DNA from: RZYX01 sp036654375
GTDB lineage: Bacteria > Bacillota > Clostridia > Oscillospirales > Acutalibacteraceae
Length of the DNA stretch: 64,000 nt
Reading direction: 5' to 3'
Assembly (NCBI GenBank): GCA_036654375.1
Contig: JAVVSD010000001.1
Coordinates: 186,001 to 250,000 of the forward strand
Below are positions 27,438 through 35,288 of this stretch, piece by piece (position 1 is the stretch's first letter; every line of letters begins with the position of its first letter). The translations under genes were made by a program, and so were the position numbers. Below the pieces are notes generated by a model. The model searched no databases. It saw nothing but the letters and a program-made list of their open reading frames with translations, and had not been told where the DNA came from.

Positions 27438-28305
27438 TAAATTTTCTAAAAGGTCACCTGCCATTGATGTTTTGCTGGATATTCTGATTTGTGGAATTGG
27501 GTGCTGTTCTTTTGCTCTTTCTGTCAATGCTTTTACCGCTCCAAACCAGATTGCTCCAGGTGGCTTTACAGGTATTGGAACAATACTAAACTACATGTTT
27601 CAAGTGCCTATCGGTGTTGTTATCTTTTTGCTAAATATACCTATACTCATTATTGCGTGGAAAATTCTTGGGAGAAAATTTATTATTAAAACAATCTTTG
27701 TCACTGCTGCTATGTCTATTTTAATTGATGTTTTTGCCACCTTTGTTCCAACCTATGAGGGTGATAAAATACTTGCATCGCTTTTTGGCGGAGTTCTCGA
27801 AGGCATTGGGCTTTCTTTAATATTTATTCGTGGTGCAACCTCTGGCGGCACAGATGTTCTTGCAAAACTTATAAGACTAAAATGGCCTCATATATCCATG
27901 GGACAAATCATTCTTATTGGCGATATCTTTGTTGTTGCTGCATCAAGCCTTGTTTACAAAAGCTTGGAAAGTGCGCTGTATGCAATCATTGTCATATTTG
28001 TCTGCACTCGTGTTATTGACTTTGTTCTTTATGGTACTGGACATGGCAAAATGCTTCTGGTGTTCACAAATAATGCTCAGGAAATTTCACAAGCCATCAC
28101 TTCCGAAGTTCAGCGTGGAGTTTCAATTATAGACATCAAGGGTGGCTATACAGGACAGCATAAACAAATGCTTCTTTGTGCTGTCCGGAGCAATGAGGTT
28201 TCCAGAATAACTAAAATAGTTAAGCATTTTGACGAGCAGCCATTTATCCTCGTTTCTGAAGTTGGCGAAATTTTGGGTCAGGGCTTTAAAATGGATGAAA
28301 CCTGA
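27430..28305 (+). CDS. YitT family membrane protein (DUF161-DUF2179)
   Basis: The roughly 291-residue protein has five to six membrane helices with the repeated DUF161 pattern (FTAPNQIAPGGFTGIGTIL, RGATSGGTDVLAKLI) and a cytoplasmic DUF2179 domain. Transport role is suspected for the family but substrate is unknown. GGAG directly abuts the ATG at 27421, so TTG at 27430 (9-nt spacing) is the likelier start; ATG 27421 cannot be excluded. It overlaps mrnC. Confidence 0.88.
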   Translation: MSNKFSKRSPAIDVLLDILICGIGCCSFALSVNAFTAPNQIAPGGFTGIGTILNYMFQVPIGVVIFLLNIPILIIAWKILGRKFIIKTIFVTAAMSILIDVFATFVPTYEGDKILASLFGGVLEGIGLSLIFIRGATSGGTDVLAKLIRLKWPHISMGQIILIGDIFVVAASSLVYKSLESALYAIIVIFVCTRVIDFVLYGTGHGKMLLVFTNNAQEISQAITSEVQRGVSIIDIKGGYTGQHKQMLLCAVRSNEVSRITKIVKHFDEQPFILVSEVGEILGQGFKMDET

Positions 28306-28306
28306 C

Positions 28307-28335
28307 TTGTAAATATCGTCAAATTATGTTATATT
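28307..28335 (+). promoter_or_regulatory. candidate promoter for yebC
   Basis: TTGTAA (28307-28312), 17-bp spacer, TATATT (28330-28335), about 30 bp before the yebC start; the -35 hexamer begins right behind the stop codon of the YitT gene. Confidence 0.45.
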
Positions 28336-28366
28336 ACTGGTTGAGATTTTTTGGGAGGTTTTTATA

Positions 28367-29107
28367 ATGTCAGGACATTCAAAATGGAGTACAATTAAAC
28401 GAAAAAAAGAAAAAACTGATTCTCAGCGCGCAAAGATTTTCACAAAAATTGGTCGTGAAATTGCCGTTGCAGTTAAAACAGGTGGACCTGACCCCACTGT
28501 TAACTCAAAGCTTAAGGACATTATTGCAAAGGCAAAAAGCAACAATGTTCCAAACGATAATATTGATAGAATTATCAAAAAGGCGGCTGGCGAAGGTTCT
28601 GGCAACAATTATGAAGATATTGCTTATGAAGGCTATGGCCCTTGCGGTATTGCTGTTATTGTTGAAACTTTGACAGATAACCGAAATCGCACCGCTGGTG
28701 AAATGCGTCATTACTTTGATAAGTTTGGTGGCAACATGGGTATGAGCGGTTGTGTTTCGTTTATGTTTGACCGCTTTGGAATAATTGTTGTTGAACGCGA
28801 CGGTGTGGATGAAGAAAAGCTTATGGACGATGCTTTGGAAGCCGGTGCAGTTGACTTTCTTACCGATGAAGAGGAAGTTTTTGAAATTCGCACAGAGCCA
28901 AACGATTTGGGTGGAATTCGTGATGACCTTGAGGCAAAGGGATATAAGTTCGTTTCTGCTGAGGTAGAATATGTTCCCTCTACATACACTGCTCTTACTA
29001 ATGAGGACGATATCAAAAACATGTCAAGAATGCTTGAAATGTTTGAGGACAATGATGATGTTCAAAATGTTTGGCACAATTGGGAAAATGCAGACGAATA
29101 CATTTAA
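28367..29107 (+). CDS. YebC/PmpR family protein
   Basis: The 246-residue protein opens with the invariant SGHSKWSTIKRKKEKTDSQR and has the three YebC domains with RNRTAGEMRHYFDKFGGNMG. The family includes transcription regulators (PmpR) and proteins that relieve ribosome stalling at proline runs; which applies here is not visible. GGGAGG precedes the ATG. A terminator follows at 29129. Confidence 0.93.
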   Translation: MSGHSKWSTIKRKKEKTDSQRAKIFTKIGREIAVAVKTGGPDPTVNSKLKDIIAKAKSNNVPNDNIDRIIKKAAGEGSGNNYEDIAYEGYGPCGIAVIVETLTDNRNRTAGEMRHYFDKFGGNMGMSGCVSFMFDRFGIIVVERDGVDEEKLMDDALEAGAVDFLTDEEEVFEIRTEPNDLGGIRDDLEAKGYKFVSAEVEYVPSTYTALTNEDDIKNMSRMLEMFEDNDDVQNVWHNWENADEYI

Positions 29108-29128
29108 ACATTTAGCAATATATATTAG

Positions 29129-29155
29129 GGATGGCTTGTATGCCATCCTTTTTTG
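29129..29155 (+). terminator. terminator after yebC
   Basis: GGATGGC and GCCATCC around a 6-nt loop, followed by eight bases that are nearly all T. Confidence 0.85.
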
Positions 29156-29275
29156 TTTGCCTATTTTTTTTGCTTTTATTCTGTTGCACTCTTTATGTTT
29201 TGTTAGTTCTTATATTATCCTTTGTGCAATTTACTAAAGTTTTTTTAAAAATTAGGTAGATTTAGGTAGATTTAT

Positions 29276-29300
29276 GCTATTTTACGCAAGATAAAATAGC
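29276..29300. other. 9-bp inverted repeat in the 29.1-29.5 kb gap
   Basis: GCTATTTTA and TAAAATAGC pair perfectly around a 7-nt loop. It lies just upstream of the distal promoter and is preceded by a direct repeat of TTAGGTAGA. Could be a regulator site; no family recognised. Confidence 0.4.
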
Positions 29301-29321
29301 TATAAATTGTGTGTAATGTCA

Positions 29322-29350
29322 TTGACATCAACTATATATAGTGTTAATAT
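29322..29350 (+). promoter_or_regulatory. distal promoter for small membrane protein gene
   Basis: Perfect TTGACA (29322-29327), 17-bp spacer, TAATAT (29345-29350). The -35 sits inside the palindrome ATGTCATTGACAT (29316-29328). Confidence 0.5.
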
Positions 29351-29411
29351 ATATGTATAGAAATGTTTAATAGTTTTAAGTCCGTTTTTTGGGACTCTGT
29401 CAAATAATGTC

Positions 29412-29423
29412 GAACATTTGTAT
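29412..29423. promoter_or_regulatory. LexA-like box 1
   Basis: GAACATTTGTAT shares ten bases with the perfect box at 3625 and abuts the -35 of the proximal promoter. Second half-site is degenerate. Confidence 0.5.
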
Positions 29424-29451
29424 TGACACAGGCTTTTTATGCGTTTATAAT
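29423..29451 (+). promoter_or_regulatory. perfect sigma-A promoter flanked by LexA-like boxes
   Basis: TTGACA (29423-29428), 17-bp spacer, TATAAT (29446-29451). A promoter this strong is normally kept off by a repressor; candidate operators overlap the -35 and the +10 region. Confidence 0.7.
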
Positions 29452-29462
29452 ATAGTTGTAGG

Positions 29463-29474
29463 AAACAAATGTTC
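29463..29474. promoter_or_regulatory. LexA-like box 2
   Basis: On the minus strand GAACATTTGTTT; it lies just after the predicted +1 (about 29458) and before the ribosome site. Confidence 0.5.
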
Positions 29475-29499
29475 TTGAACTATTTTAGGAGGTATTGTT

Positions 29500-29757
29500 A
29501 TGAGTACAGCTTTCATTTTTTCAACATTTTTAGAAATCTCTGCGGTTCTGTTTTTGGTATGGGGATTTTATAACGAAGATAAACTAATTGATTTTGAGGA
29601 TAAGTTTGCGTGGCTTGTTGCCGCCTATATTCGCAAAGTTAAAAAGCAAAAAGCACATAAAAAGCAAATGCAGACTGTAAGTGCTGCTAATGTACGCACG
29701 GCTTCGGGCAGGAACTTACATAATGTTGTCTATGACAGTTCAAATTTTGCTGCATAA
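29500..29757 (+). CDS. small single-pass membrane protein, candidate SOS-induced checkpoint protein
   Basis: The 85-residue protein has one N-terminal membrane helix (about 5-24), an acidic patch (EDKLIDFEDKF), a Lys-rich basic stretch (about 46-57) and a C-terminus ending NFAA, like ssrA-type degrons. AGGAGG precedes the ATG. It is a single-gene unit with a consensus promoter, two LexA-like boxes and a strong terminator. Gram-positive SOS division inhibitors such as YneA are small, single-pass, unstable and LexA-controlled. There is no LysM domain and lexA itself is not in the window, so this is an inference from layout; the family is not recognised. Confidence 0.55.
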   Translation: MSTAFIFSTFLEISAVLFLVWGFYNEDKLIDFEDKFAWLVAAYIRKVKKQKAHKKQMQTVSAANVRTASGRNLHNVVYDSSNFAA

Positions 29758-29825
29758 TTAACTTTTTTAGCACTTATTTTTAGCACTTAATAATATAATA
29801 CCCTTTAACTCGTTTAAACTTAATT

Positions 29826-29861
29826 AACAGACAGGCTTTATATTATGCCTGTCTGTTTTAA
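29826..29861 (+). terminator. terminator after the small membrane protein gene
   Basis: AACAGACAGGC and GCCTGTCTGTT pair perfectly (11 bp, 10-nt loop) and are followed by TTTAATTT. Confidence 0.85.
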
Positions 29862-29886
29862 TTTAGGCTTGTAAATTGTGACTAAC

Positions 29887-29916
29887 TTGACAAAGATGTA
29901 TAATTTTTGGTATCAT
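29887..29916 (+). promoter_or_regulatory. promoter for PASTA pseudokinase
   Basis: Perfect TTGACA (29887-29892), 18-bp spacer, TATCAT (29911-29916). A second TTGACA at 29920 has only poor -10 partners. Confidence 0.5.
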
Positions 29917-29974
29917 ATCTTGACATAGTATTGATATATTTATTAATGTAATCAAATCATAATTTATTTGCATA

Positions 29975-29995
29975 CACGCAATTTAAAATTGCGTG
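29975..29995. promoter_or_regulatory. perfect 21-bp palindrome before the pseudokinase
   Basis: CACGCAATTT and AAATTGCGTG flank a single central A, right before the ribosome site (AGGAGAG at 30002-30008). It is a likely dimeric repressor operator or a leader hairpin. Confidence 0.55.
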
Positions 29996-30016
29996 CCAAC
30001 ATAGGAGAGATATTTA

Positions 30017-31699
30017 ATGCCAACCTACGATAACCTTTGTATGAATTGTATGCATGAACTTCCCGACTCTACAAAGCAATGCACAAACTGTGGCTTTCTT
30101 AATGGTTCTCCGCAGCTTGCTCCATATTTACCTGTGCGTACTATTATTGCTGGGAGATACCTTATTGGTAAGCTTCTTGAGAATAATGGCGACGGTGCAA
30201 CATACATGGGATGGGATATTGAACGAAAAGCGCCCATAACTATAAGGGAATTTTTGCCCGATGCAATTGCAACACGCGCAGATGAAAAAACTGAGCTTGA
30301 AATTATGCCTGGATGCGAAATTTCTTATAGAGATTGCTTGCAAAGCTTTTTGGACCTTTGGAGAAAACTTGCAAGAATGAGAGGTCTTTCTGCCCTTATT
30401 CTTGTTATTGATATTGTTGAGGATAATAATACCGCCTATGCCATTTCTGAATATATGGAAGGCGTTACACTTCGTGAATATTTGCTTTCAAGCCCAACGG
30501 GATACCTTTCTTGGTCGGACACCAGAGCTTTGTTTATGCCTGTTTTGTCAACGCTTGCAACACTCCATTCAGCTGGAATCATTCACAGAGGCATCTCCCC
30601 AACAACACTCATTATCGGGAAAGATAAAAAAATGCGTATTTCCGGGTTCAGCATCTGGCAGGCTCGTGCCTCTTGGAGCGATCTTAACTCTGAACTGTTC
30701 TCTGGCTATGCCGCCATTGAGCAATATGGATTTGAAGGTCAGCAAGGACCTTGGACAGATATTTATGCTTTTTCGGCAGTCCTTTATCGCACTCTGATTG
30801 GTAGCACTCCGATTGAGGCAACAACAAGAGTTACTAATGATAAGATGATGGTTCCTGGAAAGTTTGCAGAGCAACTGCCAGCTTATGTTATAAACGCACT
30901 TATTAATGCCTTGCAGATTTTACCAGAGGACAGAACACGAACTGTTGACCAGTTCCGCGCAGAGTTATCTGCCTCGCCTTCTTTGACAATTAATGACACT
31001 GGATATATTGAAGCACATAATACTGCAAATATAAAGCCGCGCACTAATGAACCCAAAAAGCCTGTTCCAAACTCAAAAGAAGCACTCAGTAAACAGGCAA
31101 AGAAAAAGTCCACTTCGGTTTCTGTCGGAGTTAAAGCTGCACTTATTGTTCTTTGTGTTGGCACTATTATCTTTGCAATTCTTTGTATGACTGTTTTAAA
31201 GGACAATTTTGTCGGAAACAATAAATCAGACATTACAACATCTTCTGAAAATGAAGAGATGGTTATCGTTCCCACTCTTGTCAACCAGCCATATTCTATT
31301 GTATCTAACGGAAGAGCTTTTACAACAAACTTTACCTTTGTTAAAAAGGAAGTTTACAGCGATACCGTTAAGGCTGGAAATATTATTTCACAGGATATTG
31401 CTCCTGACAAAAAAGTTCGGATTGGTACTCAAATTGAACTTGTTGTAAGCCTCGGAACGGAGCAAATAAAATTTGTTGATGTTTCAGGCAAACCTTACGA
31501 TGAAGCCAATCAAATACTTACTGAACTTGGGTTCAAGTGCAGTAAGGTTGATAAGTTTAACAATGGCACCCACCCAATCAACACCATTGCTGCGGCAAGC
31601 CTTGAGATTGATAAAAAATATGATAAAGGTACTTCCGTTGTACTTCAGGTTTGGACTGACCCTGCACAGCAAGTAACAGATTCTGGCACAATTGAGTAA
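30017..31699 (+). CDS. membrane PASTA pseudokinase with N-terminal zinc ribbon
   Basis: The 560-residue protein has a zinc ribbon (C8, C11, C22, C25), a Ser/Thr kinase fold (about 45-325), a Lys-rich linker, one membrane helix (about 373-397) and two PASTA repeats outside. The kinase catalytic motifs are replaced: HRDxKxxN is HRGISPTT (190-197), DFG reads GFS (210-212) and the VAIK lysine is Arg (ITIR, 74-77). Active PknB/PrkC relatives sense muropeptides and lipid II through PASTA domains. This one should bind but not phosphorylate. No cognate phosphatase gene is adjacent. A terminator follows. Confidence 0.8.
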   Translation: MPTYDNLCMNCMHELPDSTKQCTNCGFLNGSPQLAPYLPVRTIIAGRYLIGKLLENNGDGATYMGWDIERKAPITIREFLPDAIATRADEKTELEIMPGCEISYRDCLQSFLDLWRKLARMRGLSALILVIDIVEDNNTAYAISEYMEGVTLREYLLSSPTGYLSWSDTRALFMPVLSTLATLHSAGIIHRGISPTTLIIGKDKKMRISGFSIWQARASWSDLNSELFSGYAAIEQYGFEGQQGPWTDIYAFSAVLYRTLIGSTPIEATTRVTNDKMMVPGKFAEQLPAYVINALINALQILPEDRTRTVDQFRAELSASPSLTINDTGYIEAHNTANIKPRTNEPKKPVPNSKEALSKQAKKKSTSVSVGVKAALIVLCVGTIIFAILCMTVLKDNFVGNNKSDITTSSENEEMVIVPTLVNQPYSIVSNGRAFTTNFTFVKKEVYSDTVKAGNIISQDIAPDKKVRIGTQIELVVSLGTEQIKFVDVSGKPYDEANQILTELGFKCSKVDKFNNGTHPINTIAAASLEIDKKYDKGTSVVLQVWTDPAQQVTDSGTIE

Positions 31700-31718
31700 A
31701 TCAAACATTAATTTGTCT

Positions 31719-31750
31719 AAAAGAGTGATTTTATCACTCTTTTTTTTTAT
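31719..31750 (+). terminator. terminator after pseudokinase
   Basis: AAAAGAGTGA and TCACTCTTTT around a 5-nt loop, continuing into an uninterrupted T run. Confidence 0.9.
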
Positions 31751-31837
31751 TTTTTAAACTTTTTTGCTCTGAAATACATCTAATTACTAAATATCTTAAC
31801 CCATTAATTAAAATTGCATTTTAAAAATATAATCATA

Positions 31838-31866
31838 TTGACAGTCCTTTGTATATGTAATATGAT
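31838..31866 (+). promoter_or_regulatory. promoter for ABC operon
   Basis: Perfect TTGACA (31838-31843), 17-bp spacer, TATGAT (31861-31866), 45 bp before the ATP-binding protein start. Confidence 0.65.
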
Positions 31867-31910
31867 TTCATTATTATATTCTTACAACAATAATCTTATT
31901 GGAGGTAAAT

Positions 31911-32633
31911 ATGTCGAACTTAATAGAAATAACAAATCTCCGAAAGGTATATAAAATAGGCGAAGAAAAAATCGTTGCTTTAGATGATATTAATCTGTCA
32001 ATTGCAAAGGGTGAGATATGCTGTATTCTTGGAACTTCAGGTTCTGGCAAATCTACACTGCTAAACATGATTGCGGGACTTGAAAAACCGAGTAGAGGGA
32101 ATATTTTGATTGGCAAAAACAATATTGCAAAGATGGATGAAAAACAGCTTGTTAAATTTAGACAAAAGCATATTGGCTTTGTATTTCAATCTTATAACCT
32201 TCTTAATATGTTTACCGCCGTTGAAAATGTCGCCTCTCCTCTTGTTTTTAGAGGTATTGATAAAAATGTTAGGCTTGCTCGCTCAAAAAAAATGCTTAAC
32301 GATGTTGGGCTTGCCGACCGAATAAATCACAAACCTAACGAGATGAGTGGTGGTCAACAACAGCGTGTTGGTATTGCAAGAGCATTTGTAACAAACCCCA
32401 CTCTTGTTTTTGCAGATGAACCCACAGGAAATCTTGATTCAAAAACCACTCAAGAGGTTATGGAGCTTATTGTTACCTTAGCAAGAGAAAATAATCTAAC
32501 AGTTATTATTGTTACACATGACCCAAATATTGCAATTTATGCTGATAGGATAGTACATATTATTGATGGAAACATTGATAGCGATAAATTAAACAATTCA
32601 ATAATTTCAAAGGAGACTTTAAACAATGTATAA
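31911..32633 (+). CDS. ABC transporter ATP-binding protein (LolD/MacB type)
   Basis: The 240-residue protein has Walker A LGTSGSGKSTLLN, Q loop GFVFQSYNLLNMFTAVENV, signature MSGGQQQRVGIARA, Walker B LVFADEPTGNLDS and switch His TVIIVTHD. This subfamily pairs with FtsX-fold permeases such as the one at 33711. GGAGG places the start at ATG 31911. The next gene overlaps its end by 8 nt. Confidence 0.95.
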   Translation: MSNLIEITNLRKVYKIGEEKIVALDDINLSIAKGEICCILGTSGSGKSTLLNMIAGLEKPSRGNILIGKNNIAKMDEKQLVKFRQKHIGFVFQSYNLLNMFTAVENVASPLVFRGIDKNVRLARSKKMLNDVGLADRINHKPNEMSGGQQQRVGIARAFVTNPTLVFADEPTGNLDSKTTQEVMELIVTLARENNLTVIIVTHDPNIAIYADRIVHIIDGNIDSDKLNNSIISKETLNNV

Positions 32634-33696
32634 AAAAACAACCTGTCTACTACTTACTCTTATTTTGGTCATTGGGACATTTACTTTTACAGCTTTTGCA
32701 GCAGGCACAAATTCTGCACCAAATACATCTGACCCAGCAGAAGAGATACAACAACTCAAGGACCAACTTAAAGACGCAAATGACCAGATTGCTAAGCTTC
32801 AAGCACCAAAGTCAAATAACCTTTCACCAAATGTGCTTATTGATTCATTCAGCTATGGCTCGGGTGCAATAAATGGGTCAAGCAAATTCACTCTTAAATA
32901 CGCATTAAAAAATACAAGCTCTAATATTACAATTCAGAATATTGTTGTTAAGGTTAGTGGTGGCGAAAACTTTTCATTAGTTAACAGCTCTGATTCATCA
33001 TACATCACAAGCATTGCTCCAAATGGTACTGTTCAAAAATCCATTGATTTGTCTGCTGGGCTAACCATTGAGAGCGGCTCTTATCCCGTTAATCTTCACA
33101 TTACATACGAATATTTCGACAACAATGAAAGAGCAAATGGCACATCAGAACTATCTATTGCTATCCCTGTTTCACAAACAGACAAATTTAAGTTTGATGA
33201 TGTTAAAACAGCTGGTACTGCATATGTTGACAGAGAGCAAAATGTTGTATTTAAGCTTGTAAACACTGGATATACTGTTCTTAAAAACTGCAATATAAGC
33301 ATACTTGACAGCACTGGAAAAGTTCTTGCAACTGCATTTTATGGCAAAGTTGATGCCTCCTCACAAATTGATGACGCTTCAAAGCTTTCTATTACGCCTG
33401 ACAAAGAAGGCGAAACAAAATATATACTTAAGCTCAACTATGAAGACAAATACGCAACTCCAAAAGAGCATACACAGGAGTTTACTATTAATGCAAAAAT
33501 ATATAAAAACCCCTATGAAGACGAGAATGCTCCAGTTGATGGAGAAACAAACGCTAAACCAAATGGAACTTCAAAATGGGTAATAATCGGTTGCAGTGCC
33601 GTCGGTGTGGCGATTATTGCTGCCTCTGCTGTTGTTTATAAAAAGAAAAAAGCCAAGAAGGCTGCTTTAAATATTGATGATTCTGATGAATTATAA
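32626..33696 (+). CDS. secreted, membrane-anchored CARDB-like protein
   Basis: The 356-residue protein has a signal peptide (about 1-25, ending FAFAA-like), a short coiled coil (AEEIQQLKDQLKDANDQIAK), two beta-rich regions of the COG1361/CARDB kind (about 70-300), and a C-terminal membrane helix (about 318-338) with a Lys-rich end. It sits between the ATPase and the permease where Gram-negative MacAB systems have a membrane-fusion protein. It probably acts as an external accessory to the permease; that is inference from position. Confidence 0.7.
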   Translation: MYKKTTCLLLTLILVIGTFTFTAFAAGTNSAPNTSDPAEEIQQLKDQLKDANDQIAKLQAPKSNNLSPNVLIDSFSYGSGAINGSSKFTLKYALKNTSSNITIQNIVVKVSGGENFSLVNSSDSSYITSIAPNGTVQKSIDLSAGLTIESGSYPVNLHITYEYFDNNERANGTSELSIAIPVSQTDKFKFDDVKTAGTAYVDREQNVVFKLVNTGYTVLKNCNISILDSTGKVLATAFYGKVDASSQIDDASKLSITPDKEGETKYILKLNYEDKYATPKEHTQEFTINAKIYKNPYEDENAPVDGETNAKPNGTSKWVIIGCSAVGVAIIAASAVVYKKKKAKKAALNIDDSDEL

Positions 33697-33710
33697 TTAA
33701 GGAGCATATC

Positions 33711-35078
33711 ATGAAATTTACTGATTTAATGTCAATGTGCTTTCATAACCTGTTCCGTCGCAAGCTTCGTACTTTTCTTACGGTTATCGGAATAATAATA
33801 GGCACTTGTTCAATCATACTTATGGTATCTCTTGGAATTGGTCTTAACTCTTCATTTGAGGAGCAAATCAAACAATATTCTGACATTACCATGATTGATG
33901 TTTACTCAAGCAATGAACACTCATCGCCCGAAGATAAAGATGCTCCACAGTACCTGCTTAATGAAGAGGCTGTAGAATACATAAAGGGACTTCCTCATGT
34001 TGAAGGTGTTAGCCCCATATTAATGCTAAATTCGGAAAACACCATGGTTAGAATTACAAGTGGTAAATATGAATACAGCGGAACTATTGTTGGCATGGAT
34101 TTATCTGAGCTTGAAAAAATGGGATACGAAATTAAAAAGGGACGCATTGCAACTTCTGATGATGTTCCTGGTACTGTTATCGTTGGAGAGAATGTTGAAA
34201 CAAGTTTTTATGACCCAAAGGCAGAAATAACTGATGATTCTTATAATGACGGTAGCGATTCGGATAAAATTGCCCCTCCGCCTATTGATATTTTTACAGA
34301 CCCAATAAAGATCTCACTCGTCAAGCAAAACGGTGACAAAGAGCCAACCTTTGCTATACCTACTTCGGCTCAAAGTTCAAGAGTTGAACTGCTTAACCCC
34401 GTTGGTAAGTTTAAGCTTAATCAAGCAAAGGACTTTAACACTAATGACGGAATTTTTATGGATGTAGCTTTTGCTCGTGAACTTCAAAAGCAGGGTGCAA
34501 AGCTTAACAAGTCAAAAGACAAATTCACAGCTTACAACAATGTTAAAATTAAAGTTGATGACTATAAGAATGTTGGAGCAATTGAAAAAAAGCTTAAGGA
34601 CTTTGGGTTTGACACTTATAGTGCAAAGGAGTCTTTAGAGCAAACTAAAAGCACAGCAAAAACTATTCAATTAGTTTTGGGGGCGCTTGGTGGAATTTCT
34701 CTTCTTGTTGCTGCTATTGGCATTACCAATACAATGATAATGTCAATCTATGAGCGTACTCGTGAGATTGGCGTTATGAAAGTTTTGGGATGTGAACTCA
34801 AAAATATCAAGATGCTCTTTCTTATGGAGTCCGGCGGTATCGGATTCATGGGTGGTGTTGCTGGCATTATTATTAGCTATATACTTTCTGCCATCATCAA
34901 TATGCTTTCTGTATCATTTTTGGGTGAAAGTGGATTTGATGCACAAATTTCACAAATTCCACCATGGCTTGCCTTATTTGGAATTACATTTTCAATTTTA
35001 GTAGGTGTAATCGCAGGCTTTGCACCTGCCAACAGAGCTGTTAAAATCTCGGCACTTTCTGCAATCAAAACTGACTAA
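33711..35078 (+). CDS. MacB-like FtsX-fold ABC permease
   Basis: The 455-residue protein has one N-terminal helix (about 22-45), a large extracellular MacB-type domain, and three C-terminal helices including GALGGISLLVAAIGITNTMI and the cytoplasmic SIYERTREIGVMKVLG motif. This is the mechanotransmission class of ABC systems, used for peptide or lipoprotein handling rather than classical import. It ends the three-gene operon; substrate unknown. Confidence 0.92.
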   Translation: MKFTDLMSMCFHNLFRRKLRTFLTVIGIIIGTCSIILMVSLGIGLNSSFEEQIKQYSDITMIDVYSSNEHSSPEDKDAPQYLLNEEAVEYIKGLPHVEGVSPILMLNSENTMVRITSGKYEYSGTIVGMDLSELEKMGYEIKKGRIATSDDVPGTVIVGENVETSFYDPKAEITDDSYNDGSDSDKIAPPPIDIFTDPIKISLVKQNGDKEPTFAIPTSAQSSRVELLNPVGKFKLNQAKDFNTNDGIFMDVAFARELQKQGAKLNKSKDKFTAYNNVKIKVDDYKNVGAIEKKLKDFGFDTYSAKESLEQTKSTAKTIQLVLGALGGISLLVAAIGITNTMIMSIYERTREIGVMKVLGCELKNIKMLFLMESGGIGFMGGVAGIIISYILSAIINMLSVSFLGESGFDAQISQIPPWLALFGITFSILVGVIAGFAPANRAVKISALSAIKTD

Positions 35079-35134
35079 GAACTTTAAACCTATGCTCTTA
35101 TTAGTGTCAGTTTAATTCGATAATAGTCTTTCTA

Positions 35135-35169
35135 AAATGGCATCATCGCTTTAAACGATGATGCCATTT
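35135..35169 (+). terminator. terminator after the MacB-like operon
   Basis: Perfect 14-bp stem (AAATGGCATCATCG with CGATGATGCCATTT), 7-nt loop. Confidence 0.75.
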
Positions 35170-35196
35170 ACTTGTGGTAGCTTAGGCAAAAATAGA

Positions 35197-35234
35197 AAAG
35201 GCGATAATCACATACAACTGTGGTTATCGCCTTT
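35197..35234 (-). terminator. terminator after citrate synthase
   Basis: A 16-bp stem with one wobble (AAAGGCGATAATCACA against TGTGGTTATCGCCTTT). On the minus strand it is followed by TTCTATTTTT. Confidence 0.8.
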
Positions 35235-35288
35235 AAAAACATTGTTACAACCATTCTCTAATTGTTATTACTCTTTAAAAATGTTGGT

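Noticed and set aside
29920..29948. Second TTGACA before the pseudokinase as a promoter
   Set aside because: Only TTAATG lies at 17-bp spacing and TATTAA at 15; the TTGACA at 29887 with TATCAT is better.
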